Shown piece by piece: positions 34,919 to 45,011 of a stretch of DNA of 64,000 nt. This stretch comes from Bacillota bacterium. Its GTDB lineage: Bacteria; Bacillota; Clostridia; Oscillospirales; Acutalibacteraceae. Made by a program: the position numbers and the translations under genes. Every line of letters begins with the position of its first letter. Position 1 is the stretch's first letter. The notes under the pieces were generated by a model. It was not told where the DNA came from. It worked only from the letters and a program-made list of their open reading frames with translations, and did not search any database. The stretch is taken from the NCBI GenBank assembly GCA_023418995.1, contig JAEZYP010000044.1, positions 310,001-374,000 of the forward strand, read 5' to 3'.

Positions 34919-35217
34919 TTGGCTTGATCACCGCTATCGATCCTGTTAAAAACAAGTTCGTAGCCGTCACATCCGTAATTCAAGGAACGGTTAACCCGGC
35001 TGATGGTTGCTGTTGACGCGCCGGTTTTTGCAACGATATCACTATAAACACGCTTTGTGCTCAGCATATGAGCAACCAGCAAACGCTGCGACATAGCTTT
35101 TATTTCGGGTACCGTACATAAATCCTCAAAGAAATCATAGCATTCGTCAACCGTTTTTAAAGAAAGTATTGCTTTAAACAGAAAATCAACGCTGTCATCT
35201 TTAATTTTTGAATTCAA
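34915..35217 (-). CDS. YerC/YecD family TrpR-like DNA-binding protein
   Basis: A 100-residue helix-turn-helix protein of the TrpR superfamily. The recognition region is YSDIVAKTGASTATISRVNR (about 68-87). The family lacks a tryptophan pocket and its target is unknown. It leads the unit with the methyltransferase and probably hslO. Confidence 0.88.
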   Translation of the reverse strand: MNSKIKDDSVDFLFKAILSLKTVDECYDFFEDLCTVPEIKAMSQRLLVAHMLSTKRVYSDIVAKTGASTATISRVNRSLNYGCDGYELVFNRIDSGDQAK

Positions 35218-35251
35218 ACATTTTCACTCCTTATCCCTTTAATAAAATAAA

Positions 35252-35280
35252 ATTTTAGCATATAAAAGTGTAAAAGTAAA
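35252..35280 (-). promoter_or_regulatory. Promoter of the yerC-methyltransferase-hslO unit
   Basis: On the minus strand TTTACT (35280-35275), 17 bases, TAAAAT (35257-35252), 34 bases before the yerC-type start. Confidence 0.5.
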
Positions 35281-35328
35281 GACAAACACCCAGCTATGTA
35301 CGCGTGCAAATCTCATTAAAAAACAAAC

Positions 35329-35907
35329 TTATTCGTTTCCATTGCACTCGTTAATTAGCGCACGTATTTCCTCCACCCCTTCTCCGTTTGCGGAAGAAAA
35401 GGGAATTAGCCTGACTTTACCGAGCAATTCTGTCAACGCTTTTAACTGTGAAGCATACTGTGTTTTGTTTAATTTATCGCTTTTGGTCGCAGCGACAATA
35501 TAATTCCGACCTGAATGCTCCAGATAATCAATCATACTCCGGTCATCAGCCGAAGGCATATGGCGCATATCCACAATCTGAACAATCAGCTTCATATTAC
35601 GCTCTGCGCTCAAGTATCCCTCTACCAGTTCCGCCCAACGCAGCTTCTCAGACTGGGAAACCTTCGCATAACCATAGCCCGGAAGATCAACCAGCCTGCA
35701 ATCTGTTAAATTATAAAAATTAATTGTTCCCGTTTTTCCTGGAGTCGCACTTACTCTTGCCAACGACTTTCGATTGAGAAGCTTATTGATTAAGGAAGAT
35801 TTCCCTACATTGGAACGACCGGAAAATACGATTTCCGGTATCGTGGATTCTGGGAGCTGATTCAGTTTGCCAGCCGCAAACTCAAAAAAAGCCTTCTCGT
35901 AATTCAT
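35329..35907 (-). CDS. engB: Ribosome biogenesis GTPase YsxC/EngB
   Basis: A 192-residue essential GTPase of 50S assembly. G1 is GRSNVGKSSLIN (about 30-41), G3 is DLPGYGYAKVS and G4 is ATKSDKL. It ends the tig-clpP-clpX-lon-engB series, 11 bases after lon, an order shared with Bacillus. Confidence 0.96.
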   Translation of the reverse strand: MNYEKAFFEFAAGKLNQLPESTIPEIVFSGRSNVGKSSLINKLLNRKSLARVSATPGKTGTINFYNLTDCRLVDLPGYGYAKVSQSEKLRWAELVEGYLSAERNMKLIVQIVDMRHMPSADDRSMIDYLEHSGRNYIVAATKSDKLNKTQYASQLKALTELLGKVRLIPFSSANGEGVEEIRALINECNGNE

Positions 35908-35918
35908 TCTTAACCCCG

Positions 35919-38348
35919 TTATTGTATCAAATTAGTTGTTGCTGCCGTTGATTTATTGCCGGAATTTGGAATCAACTCAGCAGATGAATTGTCTGATATG
36001 ATTGGCTCAGGCTTTCTGGTCAACGCCACCTCCAAAACCTGATCAATCTTTTCTACCGGCAGAAACTGAACAGAATCTTTTACCACCTTATCAATTTCCG
36101 CTAAATCAGGTACATTGTCCGCAGGGATAATAACCGTCTTAATTCCGGATCGAAAGGCCGCCATTGTTTTTTCTTTTAATCCTCCAATTGGCAGAACTCT
36201 TCCCAGTAAAGTAATTTCGCCTGTCATGGCGATCTCGTGCTTAATCGGGATATTTGTCAGCGCGGATGTGATTGCAGTTGCCATGGCAGTACCAGCCGAC
36301 GGGCCGTCCTTAGGGATTGCGCCCTCCGGAGCATGAATATGAATATCGTATTTGCTGTAAAAGTCATGGCTGATCCCTAAATGAGATGCTTTGGAGCGGA
36401 TACAGCTTATTGCCGTTTTCGCAGATTCCTTCATGACATCGCCAAGGGAACCGGTCAGTTCCAGCTTGCCGGTTCCCTCCATAACTGCGACCTCAATTGG
36501 CAGAAGCTCTCCGCCAACACTGGTCCAGGCCAGACCGTTTACCAATCCCACCATATCCGACTTTGTTCGTTCGTCCGTTTTGAACTTCTTGGGTCCTAAA
36601 AGCTCCTCCAGATTTTCGGGATTAACTATAATTCTGACTGTATCGTCTTCCACAATCTTTTTTGCGCATTTCCTGCAAATTGCTGAAATTTGACGTTCCA
36701 GATTTCGAACGCCAGCTTCCCTTGTATATCCATCAATCAGTCCATGAACTGCAGCTGACGTAATTTTAAGGATTTTAGTCCCAATTCCATTCTTCTTTAG
36801 CTGCTTCGGAATCAGATGTTTTACCGCAATCTGATATTTTTCTTCATGCGTATAGCTTCCAAGGGTGATTACGTCCATTCTGTCGAGCAGAGGTTCGGGA
36901 ATTGCGCTATAATCATTGGCTGTGGTTATAAACATAACATTGCTTAAATCAAAGGGCATATCGATGTAGTGGTCAAAGAAAGAAGAGTTCTGTTCGGTAT
37001 CCAAAACCTCCAACAAAGCTGAAGAAGGATCTCCGCGGAAATCACTGCCCAATTTATCAATTTCATCTAACAAAATCAACGGATTTTTTGTACCGGCCTG
37101 CTTTATTGCCGATATAATTCTTCCGGGCATGGAGCCAATGTAGGTTTTCCGATGTCCCATGATATCCGATTCATCCCGTACACCACCAAGCGATACGCGG
37201 ACGTAATTTCTTCCGATGGCATTAGCAATCGACTTGGCGATGGACGTTTTACCAACGCCCGGAGGACCAACCAAGCAAAGAATTTGCCCTGAGATATCCG
37301 GCGCAAGTTTTTTTACCGCCAAGACCTCTATAATACGTTCCTTGACTTTGGAAAGACCGTAGTGGTCACGGTCTAATACCTTTTGGGCCTTTTTTAAGTC
37401 AATATGCTCCTTGCTTACCGCATTCCACGGTAAATCAAGGCAGGTTTCCACATAACTTAAAATTACGCTGGCTTCATGTGAGCCGTATGGCATTTTAGAT
37501 AAACGGTCGCATTCCTTCATCAGTTTATCATTTTGTTGAGGTGGAAGCTTCTTCTTTGTGATTCTAGCACGAAGATCGTCTGCTTCCTCCTGCGGATTTT
37601 CATCGTCGCCAAGCTCATAGGAGATAGCTTTCATTTGCTCACGAAGGTAATATTCCCTCTGGTTTTCATTAATCTGTTCTTTTGCCTTTTCACTAATCAG
37701 ACTCTCAATTGCTAATACCTGAATTTCATCCTTCAGTTTTTCAATCAGCTTTTCCAATCGTTTTACTGGGGCCAGTTCTTCCAAAATTTCCTGCTTTTTT
37801 TCATAATCCAACATAATGTTGGAAGCAATATAATCGGCCAGTTCCCCGCAATCCTTTTTTTGCACAACGCCAATTATAATATCGGGAGGAATGCGGCTGT
37901 AATTCTGAATATATTCTTCAAATACACCTTGGGTGTATCGAATTAAAGCCTCCGTTTTATGAGTTTCCTTATACGGCTTTGCGTAAACCTCTTTGACATT
38001 TGCTAAAATAAAAGGGTTTTCCTGTTCCACGGAGACAATTTCAGCACGATATACGCCTTCTGCAAAAAGCCGAACTCCTTCATCAGTATGGCGAATAATT
38101 TGTTTTATTTTCGCAACAACGCCCATTTTATAGACCTGGTTGCTATCTGGTTCGTTATCTCCCAAATCCTTCTGAGCTACCAAAAGAATTTGTTGGTCGG
38201 ATTCCATTGCCTGCGATAAAGCAAGAATCGATTTTTTCCTTCCCACATCGAATTGCAGCAGCATTCCGGGAAAAATGACCAGTCCTCTCAGCGCAAGCAC
38301 CGGAAGGGTTTGTACTTCACTCTTCACTGTCTCTAGATTTGTACCCAT
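35919..38348 (-). CDS. lon: ATP-dependent protease Lon (LonA)
   Basis: An 809-residue AAA+ serine protease. The N-terminal substrate domain covers about 18-215, the AAA module has Walker A GPPGVGKTS (about 360) and LLDEIDKLGSDF, and the protease domain has the Ser of KDGPSAGTAMAT and a downstream Lys. The ATG at 38348 is chosen because AAGGAG lies 7 bases upstream; an in-frame ATG at 38366 has no such site. The last 30 residues are a Ser/Asn/Thr-rich tail. Confidence 0.95.
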   Translation of the reverse strand: MGTNLETVKSEVQTLPVLALRGLVIFPGMLLQFDVGRKKSILALSQAMESDQQILLVAQKDLGDNEPDSNQVYKMGVVAKIKQIIRHTDEGVRLFAEGVYRAEIVSVEQENPFILANVKEVYAKPYKETHKTEALIRYTQGVFEEYIQNYSRIPPDIIIGVVQKKDCGELADYIASNIMLDYEKKQEILEELAPVKRLEKLIEKLKDEIQVLAIESLISEKAKEQINENQREYYLREQMKAISYELGDDENPQEEADDLRARITKKKLPPQQNDKLMKECDRLSKMPYGSHEASVILSYVETCLDLPWNAVSKEHIDLKKAQKVLDRDHYGLSKVKERIIEVLAVKKLAPDISGQILCLVGPPGVGKTSIAKSIANAIGRNYVRVSLGGVRDESDIMGHRKTYIGSMPGRIISAIKQAGTKNPLILLDEIDKLGSDFRGDPSSALLEVLDTEQNSSFFDHYIDMPFDLSNVMFITTANDYSAIPEPLLDRMDVITLGSYTHEEKYQIAVKHLIPKQLKKNGIGTKILKITSAAVHGLIDGYTREAGVRNLERQISAICRKCAKKIVEDDTVRIIVNPENLEELLGPKKFKTDERTKSDMVGLVNGLAWTSVGGELLPIEVAVMEGTGKLELTGSLGDVMKESAKTAISCIRSKASHLGISHDFYSKYDIHIHAPEGAIPKDGPSAGTAMATAITSALTNIPIKHEIAMTGEITLLGRVLPIGGLKEKTMAAFRSGIKTVIIPADNVPDLAEIDKVVKDSVQFLPVEKIDQVLEVALTRKPEPIISDNSSAELIPNSGNKSTAATTNLIQ

Positions 38349-38370
38349 TGTTTGCTCCTTTAGCATAAAA

Positions 38371-38415
38371 GGCTGTTGCCAGTGATAACTAATTTGCTAC
38401 CACGCCGCAACAGCC
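38371..38415 (-). terminator. Hairpin between clpX and lon (attenuator)
   Basis: GGCTGTTGC (38371-38379) pairs with GCAACAGCC (38407-38415), ending near CCTTTTATG on the minus strand. It sits 12 bases after clpX. It probably lowers read-through into lon, or ends the clpX transcript while lon has another start. Confidence 0.55.
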
Positions 38416-38426
38416 ATGTTTTGAAT

Positions 38427-39737
38427 TTATGACGCGGTGTCTTTTCTTCCGCGTTTCCTCGGAGTTGTTATTTTAATTTTTACCGGCTTGCGTTCCGGGT
38501 TGTATTCAATCTCCGGCTGTGCCCCTTTACTTATTGTATCCCCGGTTATCGTTACCTTCTCGACGGTATAATCGGATGGCACGTTGTACATAAGCCCGGT
38601 TAATAAATCTTCCATAATAGATCGAAGACCTCGTGCACCGGTTTTGCGCTCAATTGTCTTTTGGGCAATTGCCTTCAAGGCTTCCGGCTTAAACTCGAGT
38701 TCCACCTTATCTAATTGGAAAAGCTTTTTATATTGACTAATGAGGCAATTTTTCGGCTCAGTCAGTATTCTCACAAGAGAATCTTCATCAAGACCGTTTA
38801 GGGAAGCAATTACAGGAAGACGTCCAACAAGCTCCGGAATTAATCCGAATTTTACTAGATCATGTGGGACGACATCCTGCATCCAAGAAATGGTGTCCAG
38901 CTCTGCCCTGCTTCTAACCTGAGCACCGAATCCCATGGCTGAAGATGCAGTGCGCTTTTCAACAATTTTATTTAACCCATCAAACGCACCGCCGCATATA
39001 AACAGGATGTTGGAGGTATCGATTTGCAGAAATTCCTGCTGCGGATGCTTTCTTCCACCCTGTGGTGGAACATTGGAAACGGTTCCTTCCAATATTTTCA
39101 ATAAAGCCTGTTGAACTCCTTCTCCGCTTACATCTCTTGTGATGGAAGGGTTCTCAGATTTTCGTGCAATTTTATCAATTTCATCAATATAAATAATACC
39201 GCGTTCGGCTCTTTCAATATCAAAGTCCGCAGCCTGTATCAGGCGCAAAAGAATATTCTCTACATCTTCACCGACATAGCCGGCCTCCGTAAGAGTCGTG
39301 GCATCCGCGATGGCAAAAGGAACATCCAGTATTTTCGCAAGAGTCTGTGCCAACAAGGTTTTTCCTACTCCGGTTGGCCCGAGCAGCAGCACATTGCTCT
39401 TTGTCAGCTCCACGTCATCTTTCCCGTAGTAGATTCGCTTATAATGATTATACACCGCGACAGAAAGAGCTATTTTTGCGCTCTCCTGCCCAATGACGTA
39501 ATCATCCAGCATTTTTTTAATCTCATGCGGCTTTGGCAGCTCCGCCGTTGATTCATTATAACTGGTTTTACGGTTGGATAGATTTTTCTCATCATCGAGA
39601 ATCGACATACAGAGCTCTATGCACTCGTCACAGATATAAACGCCCGGTCCGGCTATCAAGCGGCGTGCCTCATTCTGCGGCTTTCCGCAAAACGAACAGC
39701 AAATCCCTCTTTCCTTCGTATCGTCGTTGTTAGGCAT
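38427..39737 (-). CDS. clpX: ClpX ATPase subunit of the Clp protease
   Basis: A 436-residue AAA+ unfoldase. The N-terminal zinc-binding domain (about 13-45) is CSFCGKPQ with YICDECIELC. Walker A is LGPTGVGKT (about 117-125), Walker B is IIYIDEIDKI, and the pore-loop region and sensor 2 (KTGARGLRSI) follow. The C-terminus is basic (TTPRKRGRKD). It lies 28 bases after clpP. Confidence 0.97.
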   Translation of the reverse strand: MPNNDDTKERGICCSFCGKPQNEARRLIAGPGVYICDECIELCMSILDDEKNLSNRKTSYNESTAELPKPHEIKKMLDDYVIGQESAKIALSVAVYNHYKRIYYGKDDVELTKSNVLLLGPTGVGKTLLAQTLAKILDVPFAIADATTLTEAGYVGEDVENILLRLIQAADFDIERAERGIIYIDEIDKIARKSENPSITRDVSGEGVQQALLKILEGTVSNVPPQGGRKHPQQEFLQIDTSNILFICGGAFDGLNKIVEKRTASSAMGFGAQVRSRAELDTISWMQDVVPHDLVKFGLIPELVGRLPVIASLNGLDEDSLVRILTEPKNCLISQYKKLFQLDKVELEFKPEALKAIAQKTIERKTGARGLRSIMEDLLTGLMYNVPSDYTVEKVTITGDTISKGAQPEIEYNPERKPVKIKITTPRKRGRKDTAS

Positions 39738-39765
39738 TTTATCACCAACCTACATACAAAATAAA

Positions 39766-40347
39766 TTATCGCTCATAAAGAACCTTATCAATCAAACCGT
39801 ATTTGGCAGCTTCTTCAGCTGTCATAAAATTATCGCGCTCGGTGTCTTTTGTGATGACTTCAATCGGCTGACCGGTTCTCTCGGAAAGAATCTGATTCAG
39901 CCTTTTCTTTGTTGCGAGAATATGATCTGCATGAATCATGATATCGGTTGCCTGACCCTGAGCGCCACCGCTCGGCTGATGGATCATAATATCGCTATTC
40001 GGCAGTGCAAAACGCTTTCCTTTTGCGCCGGCAGCCAGTAAAAATGCACCCATGCTCGCTGCCATCCCCATGCAGATAGTCGAAACATCACATTTAATAT
40101 ACTGCATCGTATCAAAGATAGCCATTCCGGCGGTCACCGAACCGCCGGGGCTGTTAATATAGAGACTAATGTCCTTGGAAGGATCCTGCCCCTCCAAATA
40201 AATTAACTGAGCAACAACCAGGCTGGAGGTTGTATCATTTACTTCCTCCGTCAGCATAATGATCCGATCATTCAGCAAACGGGAAAAAATATCATAGGAG
40301 CGCTCTCCGCGGTTCGTTTGCTCTATAACGTAAGGGACTAAACTCAT
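39766..40347 (-). CDS. clpP: ClpP protease proteolytic subunit
   Basis: A 193-residue serine protease that forms the chamber for ClpX. The catalytic Ser is in MGMAASMGAFLL (about 97), His in MIHQPSGG and Asp near RDNFMT. It lies between tig and clpX in the usual order. Confidence 0.97.
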   Translation of the reverse strand: MSLVPYVIEQTNRGERSYDIFSRLLNDRIIMLTEEVNDTTSSLVVAQLIYLEGQDPSKDISLYINSPGGSVTAGMAIFDTMQYIKCDVSTICMGMAASMGAFLLAAGAKGKRFALPNSDIMIHQPSGGAQGQATDIMIHADHILATKKRLNQILSERTGQPIEVITKDTERDNFMTAEEAAKYGLIDKVLYER

Positions 40348-40420
40348 TTTATCGTACCTCCAACAGCTTACAATAAATAGATAATTGGCAGGATTTCTTT
40401 TGTTTATTCAGCAATCTTTA

Positions 40421-41701
40421 TCAGGCAACCACTGCGCTGTCGCGAACAAGGTTAATTGCTTTTTCAACTACGATATCTTTAACAAGCTCTTCCTTTGGAA
40501 TAAAGGTTTTTACCTTGTCGGAATCGATTTCATATGCCTTTGCAAGCTTTGCGTACTCTTCTTCAATTTCTTCATCAGTAGGCTGAATATTCTCAAGCTT
40601 TGCAATCTTCTCTAATGCAAGGCGTACCTTAACCTGACGTTCCGCCTGCGGCTGGAACTGACCACGAATAGAATCCTTGTCCATTCCGGTATATTTTAAA
40701 TAGGTATCAAAGTCCAAGCCCTGAGATTGCAGGCGATAACCGAATTCACGAATATCCTCATTGATTTTATTATCAAACATTGCCTGCGGAATCTCTGCCT
40801 TCATTTTCTCGATCAATTTATCGATCAGCTGATTTTCCACATCGTCGTTTGCTTCTTTTTCCTTTGCTTCTGTTAATTTTGCTTTAATATCTTCCTTGTA
40901 TTTTTCAAGGGAATCAAAATCGCTGACATCCTTGACAAAATCGTCGTCAACCTCCGGTAGCTCCTTCATTTTGATTTCATGAAGCTTAATTTTAAATACA
41001 GAGTCCTTTCCGGCAAGATCGGCAGCCTGATAATCATCCGGGAACTTTACATTTATATCAAACTCTTCCCCTGTTTTATGCTCAATTATTTGATCTTCAA
41101 ACCCTGGAATAAATTGACCCGCACCTAGAGACAAGCTGTAATTTTCAGCCTTGCCGCCTTCAAACGGAATCCCGTCCACAGATCCCTCGAAATCAATTAC
41201 CGCAATATCACCGTTCTGCGCAGCTCTGTCCTCCACGGTCACCATTCTGGAATTGCGCTCCTGAACTTTTTTAATTTCGCTGTCAATATCATTATCGGTT
41301 ACTTCCACAGATTTTTTAACCGCAGCAATCCCTTTATATCCTTCTATTTCAACTTCCGGCTTTGTTGTGATGGTCGCTTTAAACACTAAACCATCTTTGC
41401 CGGCTGAAACCATATCAAAATCGATTTTATCCTCAATCATCTCAAGATTTGCTTCTTTCACCGCTTCATCAAGCGCGTTCGGATAAACAGCGTTAATCGC
41501 ATCCTCATAAAAAACCTGGTCGCCATAATACTTTTCTACAAAAGCGCGGGGTGCCTTTCCTTTGCGAAAACCGGGAATCATAATCTTTTTATTTTCTTTA
41601 TGATACGCCTGGTCAACGGCCTTTTCAAATACTTCTCCGCTAACCTCAACCTCAAGCTGATAGCGATTTGTGTCAACTTTATTAGATGCTTTTAAACTCA
41701 T
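40421..41701 (-). CDS. tig: Trigger factor
   Basis: Ribosome-bound chaperone and peptidyl-prolyl isomerase. The 426-residue protein has the ribosome-binding signature PGFRKGKAPRAFVEKYYG (about 44-61), the FKBP domain (about 160-245) and the C-terminal helical arms. It leads the tig-clpP-clpX-lon group. A strong GGAGGAAA site precedes it. Confidence 0.97.
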   Translation of the reverse strand: MSLKASNKVDTNRYQLEVEVSGEVFEKAVDQAYHKENKKIMIPGFRKGKAPRAFVEKYYGDQVFYEDAINAVYPNALDEAVKEANLEMIEDKIDFDMVSAGKDGLVFKATITTKPEVEIEGYKGIAAVKKSVEVTDNDIDSEIKKVQERNSRMVTVEDRAAQNGDIAVIDFEGSVDGIPFEGGKAENYSLSLGAGQFIPGFEDQIIEHKTGEEFDINVKFPDDYQAADLAGKDSVFKIKLHEIKMKELPEVDDDFVKDVSDFDSLEKYKEDIKAKLTEAKEKEANDDVENQLIDKLIEKMKAEIPQAMFDNKINEDIREFGYRLQSQGLDFDTYLKYTGMDKDSIRGQFQPQAERQVKVRLALEKIAKLENIQPTDEEIEEEYAKLAKAYEIDSDKVKTFIPKEELVKDIVVEKAINLVRDSAVVA

Positions 41702-41740
41702 TTTTTATTTCCTCCTGCAAAATAGCAAATTATCTAAAAT

Positions 41741-41749
41741 ATTATAACA
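41741..41749 (-). promoter_or_regulatory. Extended -10 promoter of tig
   Basis: On the minus strand TGTTATAAT (41749-41741) is an extended -10 form, 40 bases before tig. No good -35 is seen. Confidence 0.5.
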
Positions 41750-41797
41750 CATGCCAAAAAATTATTCTATATGTTCGCTGAAATATTAATAATTTGT

Positions 41798-42487
41798 TTA
41801 CCGGACTAACAATGGCATAAATTTTAGGTAGTCACAGGAAATCAAATTCATTTTAATTCCGCAGTATTCTCCCGCTAAAACCTTTTTGATTGCCTGGCTT
41901 CCGTGAACATGTCCATAGTAGCATTTCTGAATACCACGGCCTGTCAGCACATGAAGGATTTCTTTACACTCCGCTCCGTCATATACCGGAGGATAATGCA
42001 AAAAAGCAACGGGCTCTAAACCCAGTCGCTCTGCATCATCGATGGATGCGTTTAAACGGCCGACTTCCCGGTTTACGATTTTTACGTCTTCTTCCGTCTG
42101 GGCATTATAGAGCCATCCCCGCGTGCCGCAAATGGCAAATTGGTCGGCGGCAATTGCGTTATTATGGATAATATGAATGGTATGAAACCCTTGAGCATCC
42201 AGAAAAACTTCCATTTTCTTTTTCGTAGTCCACCAGTAATCGTGATTGCCTTTTAAGATGAGCTTATTCCCGGGGAGAGAATGAATAAACTGAAAATCCC
42301 TAATGGTATCCTCCAGCTTCATTGCCCAGGAAACATCTCCGGCAATTACAACCGTATCCTCTTCTGTAACAATTGACCGCCAATTCGCTTCCAGACGTTT
42401 TGTATAATCCTTCCAGCCTTCAAAAACATCCATCGGCTTGTCACAGCCAAACGAAAGGTGTAAATCCGCTATAGCAAATAGTGCCAT
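41798..42487 (-). CDS. Calcineurin-like metallophosphoesterase
   Basis: A 229-residue two-metal phosphoesterase. Motifs in order are DLHLS (about 8-12), GDVSWA (about 50-55), GNHDYWW (about 79-85), an H in FLHYPP and GHVHG near the C-terminus. The substrate is unknown. It starts 20 bases after thrC, so is probably co-transcribed. Confidence 0.88.
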   Translation of the reverse strand: MALFAIADLHLSFGCDKPMDVFEGWKDYTKRLEANWRSIVTEEDTVVIAGDVSWAMKLEDTIRDFQFIHSLPGNKLILKGNHDYWWTTKKKMEVFLDAQGFHTIHIIHNNAIAADQFAICGTRGWLYNAQTEEDVKIVNREVGRLNASIDDAERLGLEPVAFLHYPPVYDGAECKEILHVLTGRGIQKCYYGHVHGSQAIKKVLAGEYCGIKMNLISCDYLKFMPLLVR

Positions 42488-42506
42488 GAAACCCTCACTT
42501 GATTAT

Positions 42507-44018
42507 TTATTGAATTCCCGCCATCTGAAGAACAACCCGACTCATTTCATCTTTTTTACAAACGTTGCTGAAACGCGCTTTTTTTGATTCCAAATTAGCA
42601 ATGGGCGTAGGAATCGGCGTACCCGTTAGCTTCGACAACTCCAAAGCCTTTTCAAATTCAGAGCACTCGCTGTTCATTTTGTCTGACACCGCAGTCAACA
42701 CACTATCCGCAAACTTGTACGGACTGGCCGTAGAAGCAATCACGGCAGGCGTATCATCTTCTGTAGCCTTCAGATACTGCTGGTACACATTTATCGCAAC
42801 CGCAGTATGGGTGTCGCAGAGATAACCATCGGTTTTATAAATCTGTTTAATCGTATTCTTTGTTTCTTCATCGTCACAGCAACCGGCATAAAAATTTTGT
42901 TTGAGCTGCTTCAAAACAGGCTCGTCTACCTGATACTTCCCGTTTGCCGCCAATTCCTCCATCCATCCCGAAACCTTTACTGGATTACCGTTTGTTAGGT
43001 CAGAAAGCAACCGCTCAAGATTGCTTGATACAAGAATGTCCATAGACGGAGAGACTGTAGTAAAGAACGGGCGGTTTCTGTTATAGATACCGGTATTCAA
43101 AAATTCAGTAAGCACATCGTTGGAATTCGAGGCGCAGATGAATTTGTGAACAGGCAATCCCATTTTCTTTGCGTAATAGGCAGCAAGAATGTTGCCGAAA
43201 TTCCCGGTTGGCACGACTATATTAATTTCCTTTTTTTTCTCGGCTAATTCGCCACTTGCCAGCAAATCGCAATAGGCGGAAAAATAATAGACGATCTGAG
43301 GCAAAAGTCTACCCCAGTTAATGGAGTTCGCGCTGGAAAAGAGCATACCATTCTGCGTTAAGAGTTCGTTGATTTTGCTGTCGGTAAAAATCTTTTTCAC
43401 TCCGGTCTGGGCATCGTCAAAATTCCCCTCAATCGCGCAAACTGAAACATTTTCGCCCTCCTGCGTATTCATCTGGTGCTTCTGCATCGCGCTGACGCCA
43501 TTTTGCGGATAAAAGACCAGTATCCGGGTACCGTCAACATCTTTAAAGCCTTCCAGCGCTGCCTTGCCGGTATCGCCGGAGGTTGCAACCAGAATCACCG
43601 CCGTTTTTGAGGAGTTGATTTTCTTTAAGGATTTTGTCAGCAAATGAGGCAAAATTTGCAGCGCCATATCTTTAAAGGCACAGGTCGGACCATGCCAAAG
43701 CTCCAACAAATACATGCTTGCCGAGCCGTTCTGCAATTTAGAAAGCGGAGCCGGTAGATCGTCATCAAATTTTCCGCCCGTATAAGCTTTCGCAACGCAC
43801 TCCTTAATTTCTTCCGCGCTGAAATCGCTCAAAAAAGCGGATAAAATCCGCTCCGCGCGCTGGGTATAGGTAAGGCTCTGCATTTCTGTCAAATCATCAT
43901 TCGTAAAATGCGGCAGAATTTCAGGAACAAAAAGTCCCCCATCACCGCAAATCCCCTGAGCGATTGCCTGTGCGGACGATACCTTCACATCGCTGCTTCT
44001 TGTGGATTTATAGTTCAA
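42507..44018 (-). CDS. thrC: Threonine synthase
   Basis: PLP enzyme converting O-phosphohomoserine to threonine. The 503-residue protein has the PLP lysine in GPTCAFKDMALQ (about 110-121), VATSGDTGKAALEG and VPTGNFGNILAAYYA. The start is TTG at 44018 with AAAGGGG upstream. The long form with the N-terminal YKSTR segment is typical of Clostridia. Confidence 0.94.
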   Translation of the reverse strand: MNYKSTRSSDVKVSSAQAIAQGICGDGGLFVPEILPHFTNDDLTEMQSLTYTQRAERILSAFLSDFSAEEIKECVAKAYTGGKFDDDLPAPLSKLQNGSASMYLLELWHGPTCAFKDMALQILPHLLTKSLKKINSSKTAVILVATSGDTGKAALEGFKDVDGTRILVFYPQNGVSAMQKHQMNTQEGENVSVCAIEGNFDDAQTGVKKIFTDSKINELLTQNGMLFSSANSINWGRLLPQIVYYFSAYCDLLASGELAEKKKEINIVVPTGNFGNILAAYYAKKMGLPVHKFICASNSNDVLTEFLNTGIYNRNRPFFTTVSPSMDILVSSNLERLLSDLTNGNPVKVSGWMEELAANGKYQVDEPVLKQLKQNFYAGCCDDEETKNTIKQIYKTDGYLCDTHTAVAINVYQQYLKATEDDTPAVIASTASPYKFADSVLTAVSDKMNSECSEFEKALELSKLTGTPIPTPIANLESKKARFSNVCKKDEMSRVVLQMAGIQ

Positions 44019-44069
44019 GGTAATTCCCCTTTCGCTTATTCTGTATCTTATAATATAACATGATTCCCG

Positions 44070-45011
44070 TTAAAGGGAAAGAAAAAATTGATAGGCGTTA
44101 TCAAAGAGAATTGAATTTACCAAAGTTTCACTGTAATTATGGCGAAGCATAAGTTCCCCGAGCGCTTCGACCGATTCAATCCCGTTTATCTCTTCGGGAA
44201 GCTCTGTTCCGTCAAAATCACTGCCGATCGCAACACACGCTTCTCCCCCGAGAGATAGAAAATGCTCAATATGGCGAAGAATATCCTCCCTGTTCGCAAC
44301 CCCGGAATTGTTTAAAAAGTCAGGAACAAAATTAATGCCGACCAGACCGCCGCGGTTCTTAATCAAGGTGAACTGTTCATCTGTCAGATTACGTCTGCGC
44401 GCCCAGAGATTTTCGCCACAGATCTTCCTTGAATTGGAATGCGTTGCTATAATCGGTTTCTCAGTACTGTCCGCGACATCATAAAACAGTTTGTCGCTGG
44501 CGTGCGAAATATCCACGATGATATGTAGCCGTTCCATTTCCTTTACAGCTCTCTTACCAAATTCGGTAAGACCTTTCGATGGCTCTACACCCGCTCCATC
44601 GCCGATTTCACAGGATGAGTTCCAGGTGAGCGTCATTATCTTAACGCCCAAATCCGCCATGTATTGCAGCCTTTCCAAACTTCCCCCGGCAGCGGCTCCG
44701 CCTTCCACGGTCAATATCGCTCCAATTTTCCCCTGCTGTTCCGCAGCCTTAAAATCTTCCGACTTTTTACACTGCATGATAAAATCTGAATGCCGCGCAA
44801 TTTCTTTCTGAAAATTCTGATATATTGCTTCAAAGTAATCCAGAGCAGCAGGACCTCTTCGGTCGTCTGTAATCCATATCGCAAAGCATTGAAACCAGGG
44901 CGCGTATTTTTTACCGCGTAATAGTGAAATATGCAAATCATTATCATATAAGGATTTTTTGTACTGAAAACAATCCGATATTGTGTCGCAATGCAAATCA
45001 AAATATTTCAA
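44070..45011 (-). CDS. Membrane dipeptidase family (M19) zinc dipeptidase
   Basis: A 313-residue binuclear zinc peptidase. Ligands are visible in DLHCDT (about 4-9), the bridging Glu in LTVEGGAAAG, and His residues in VDISHAS and ATHSNSR; IGSDFDG is the family end motif. The start is TTG at 45011, overlapping the yraN stop by 4 bases. It probably hydrolyses dipeptides; substrate unproven. Confidence 0.92.
   Translation of the reverse strand: MKYFDLHCDTISDCFQYKKSLYDNDLHISLLRGKKYAPWFQCFAIWITDDRRGPAALDYFEAIYQNFQKEIARHSDFIMQCKKSEDFKAAEQQGKIGAILTVEGGAAAGGSLERLQYMADLGVKIMTLTWNSSCEIGDGAGVEPSKGLTEFGKRAVKEMERLHIIVDISHASDKLFYDVADSTEKPIIATHSNSRKICGENLWARRRNLTDEQFTLIKNRGGLVGINFVPDFLNNSGVANREDILRHIEHFLSLGGEACVAIGSDFDGTELPEEINGIESVEALGELMLRHNYSETLVNSILFDNAYQFFLSL

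Noticed and set aside
39111..39551. A 146-codon plus-strand frame opposite clpX
   Set aside because: Antisense to the conserved AAA+ core of clpX; composition is that of a shadow frame.
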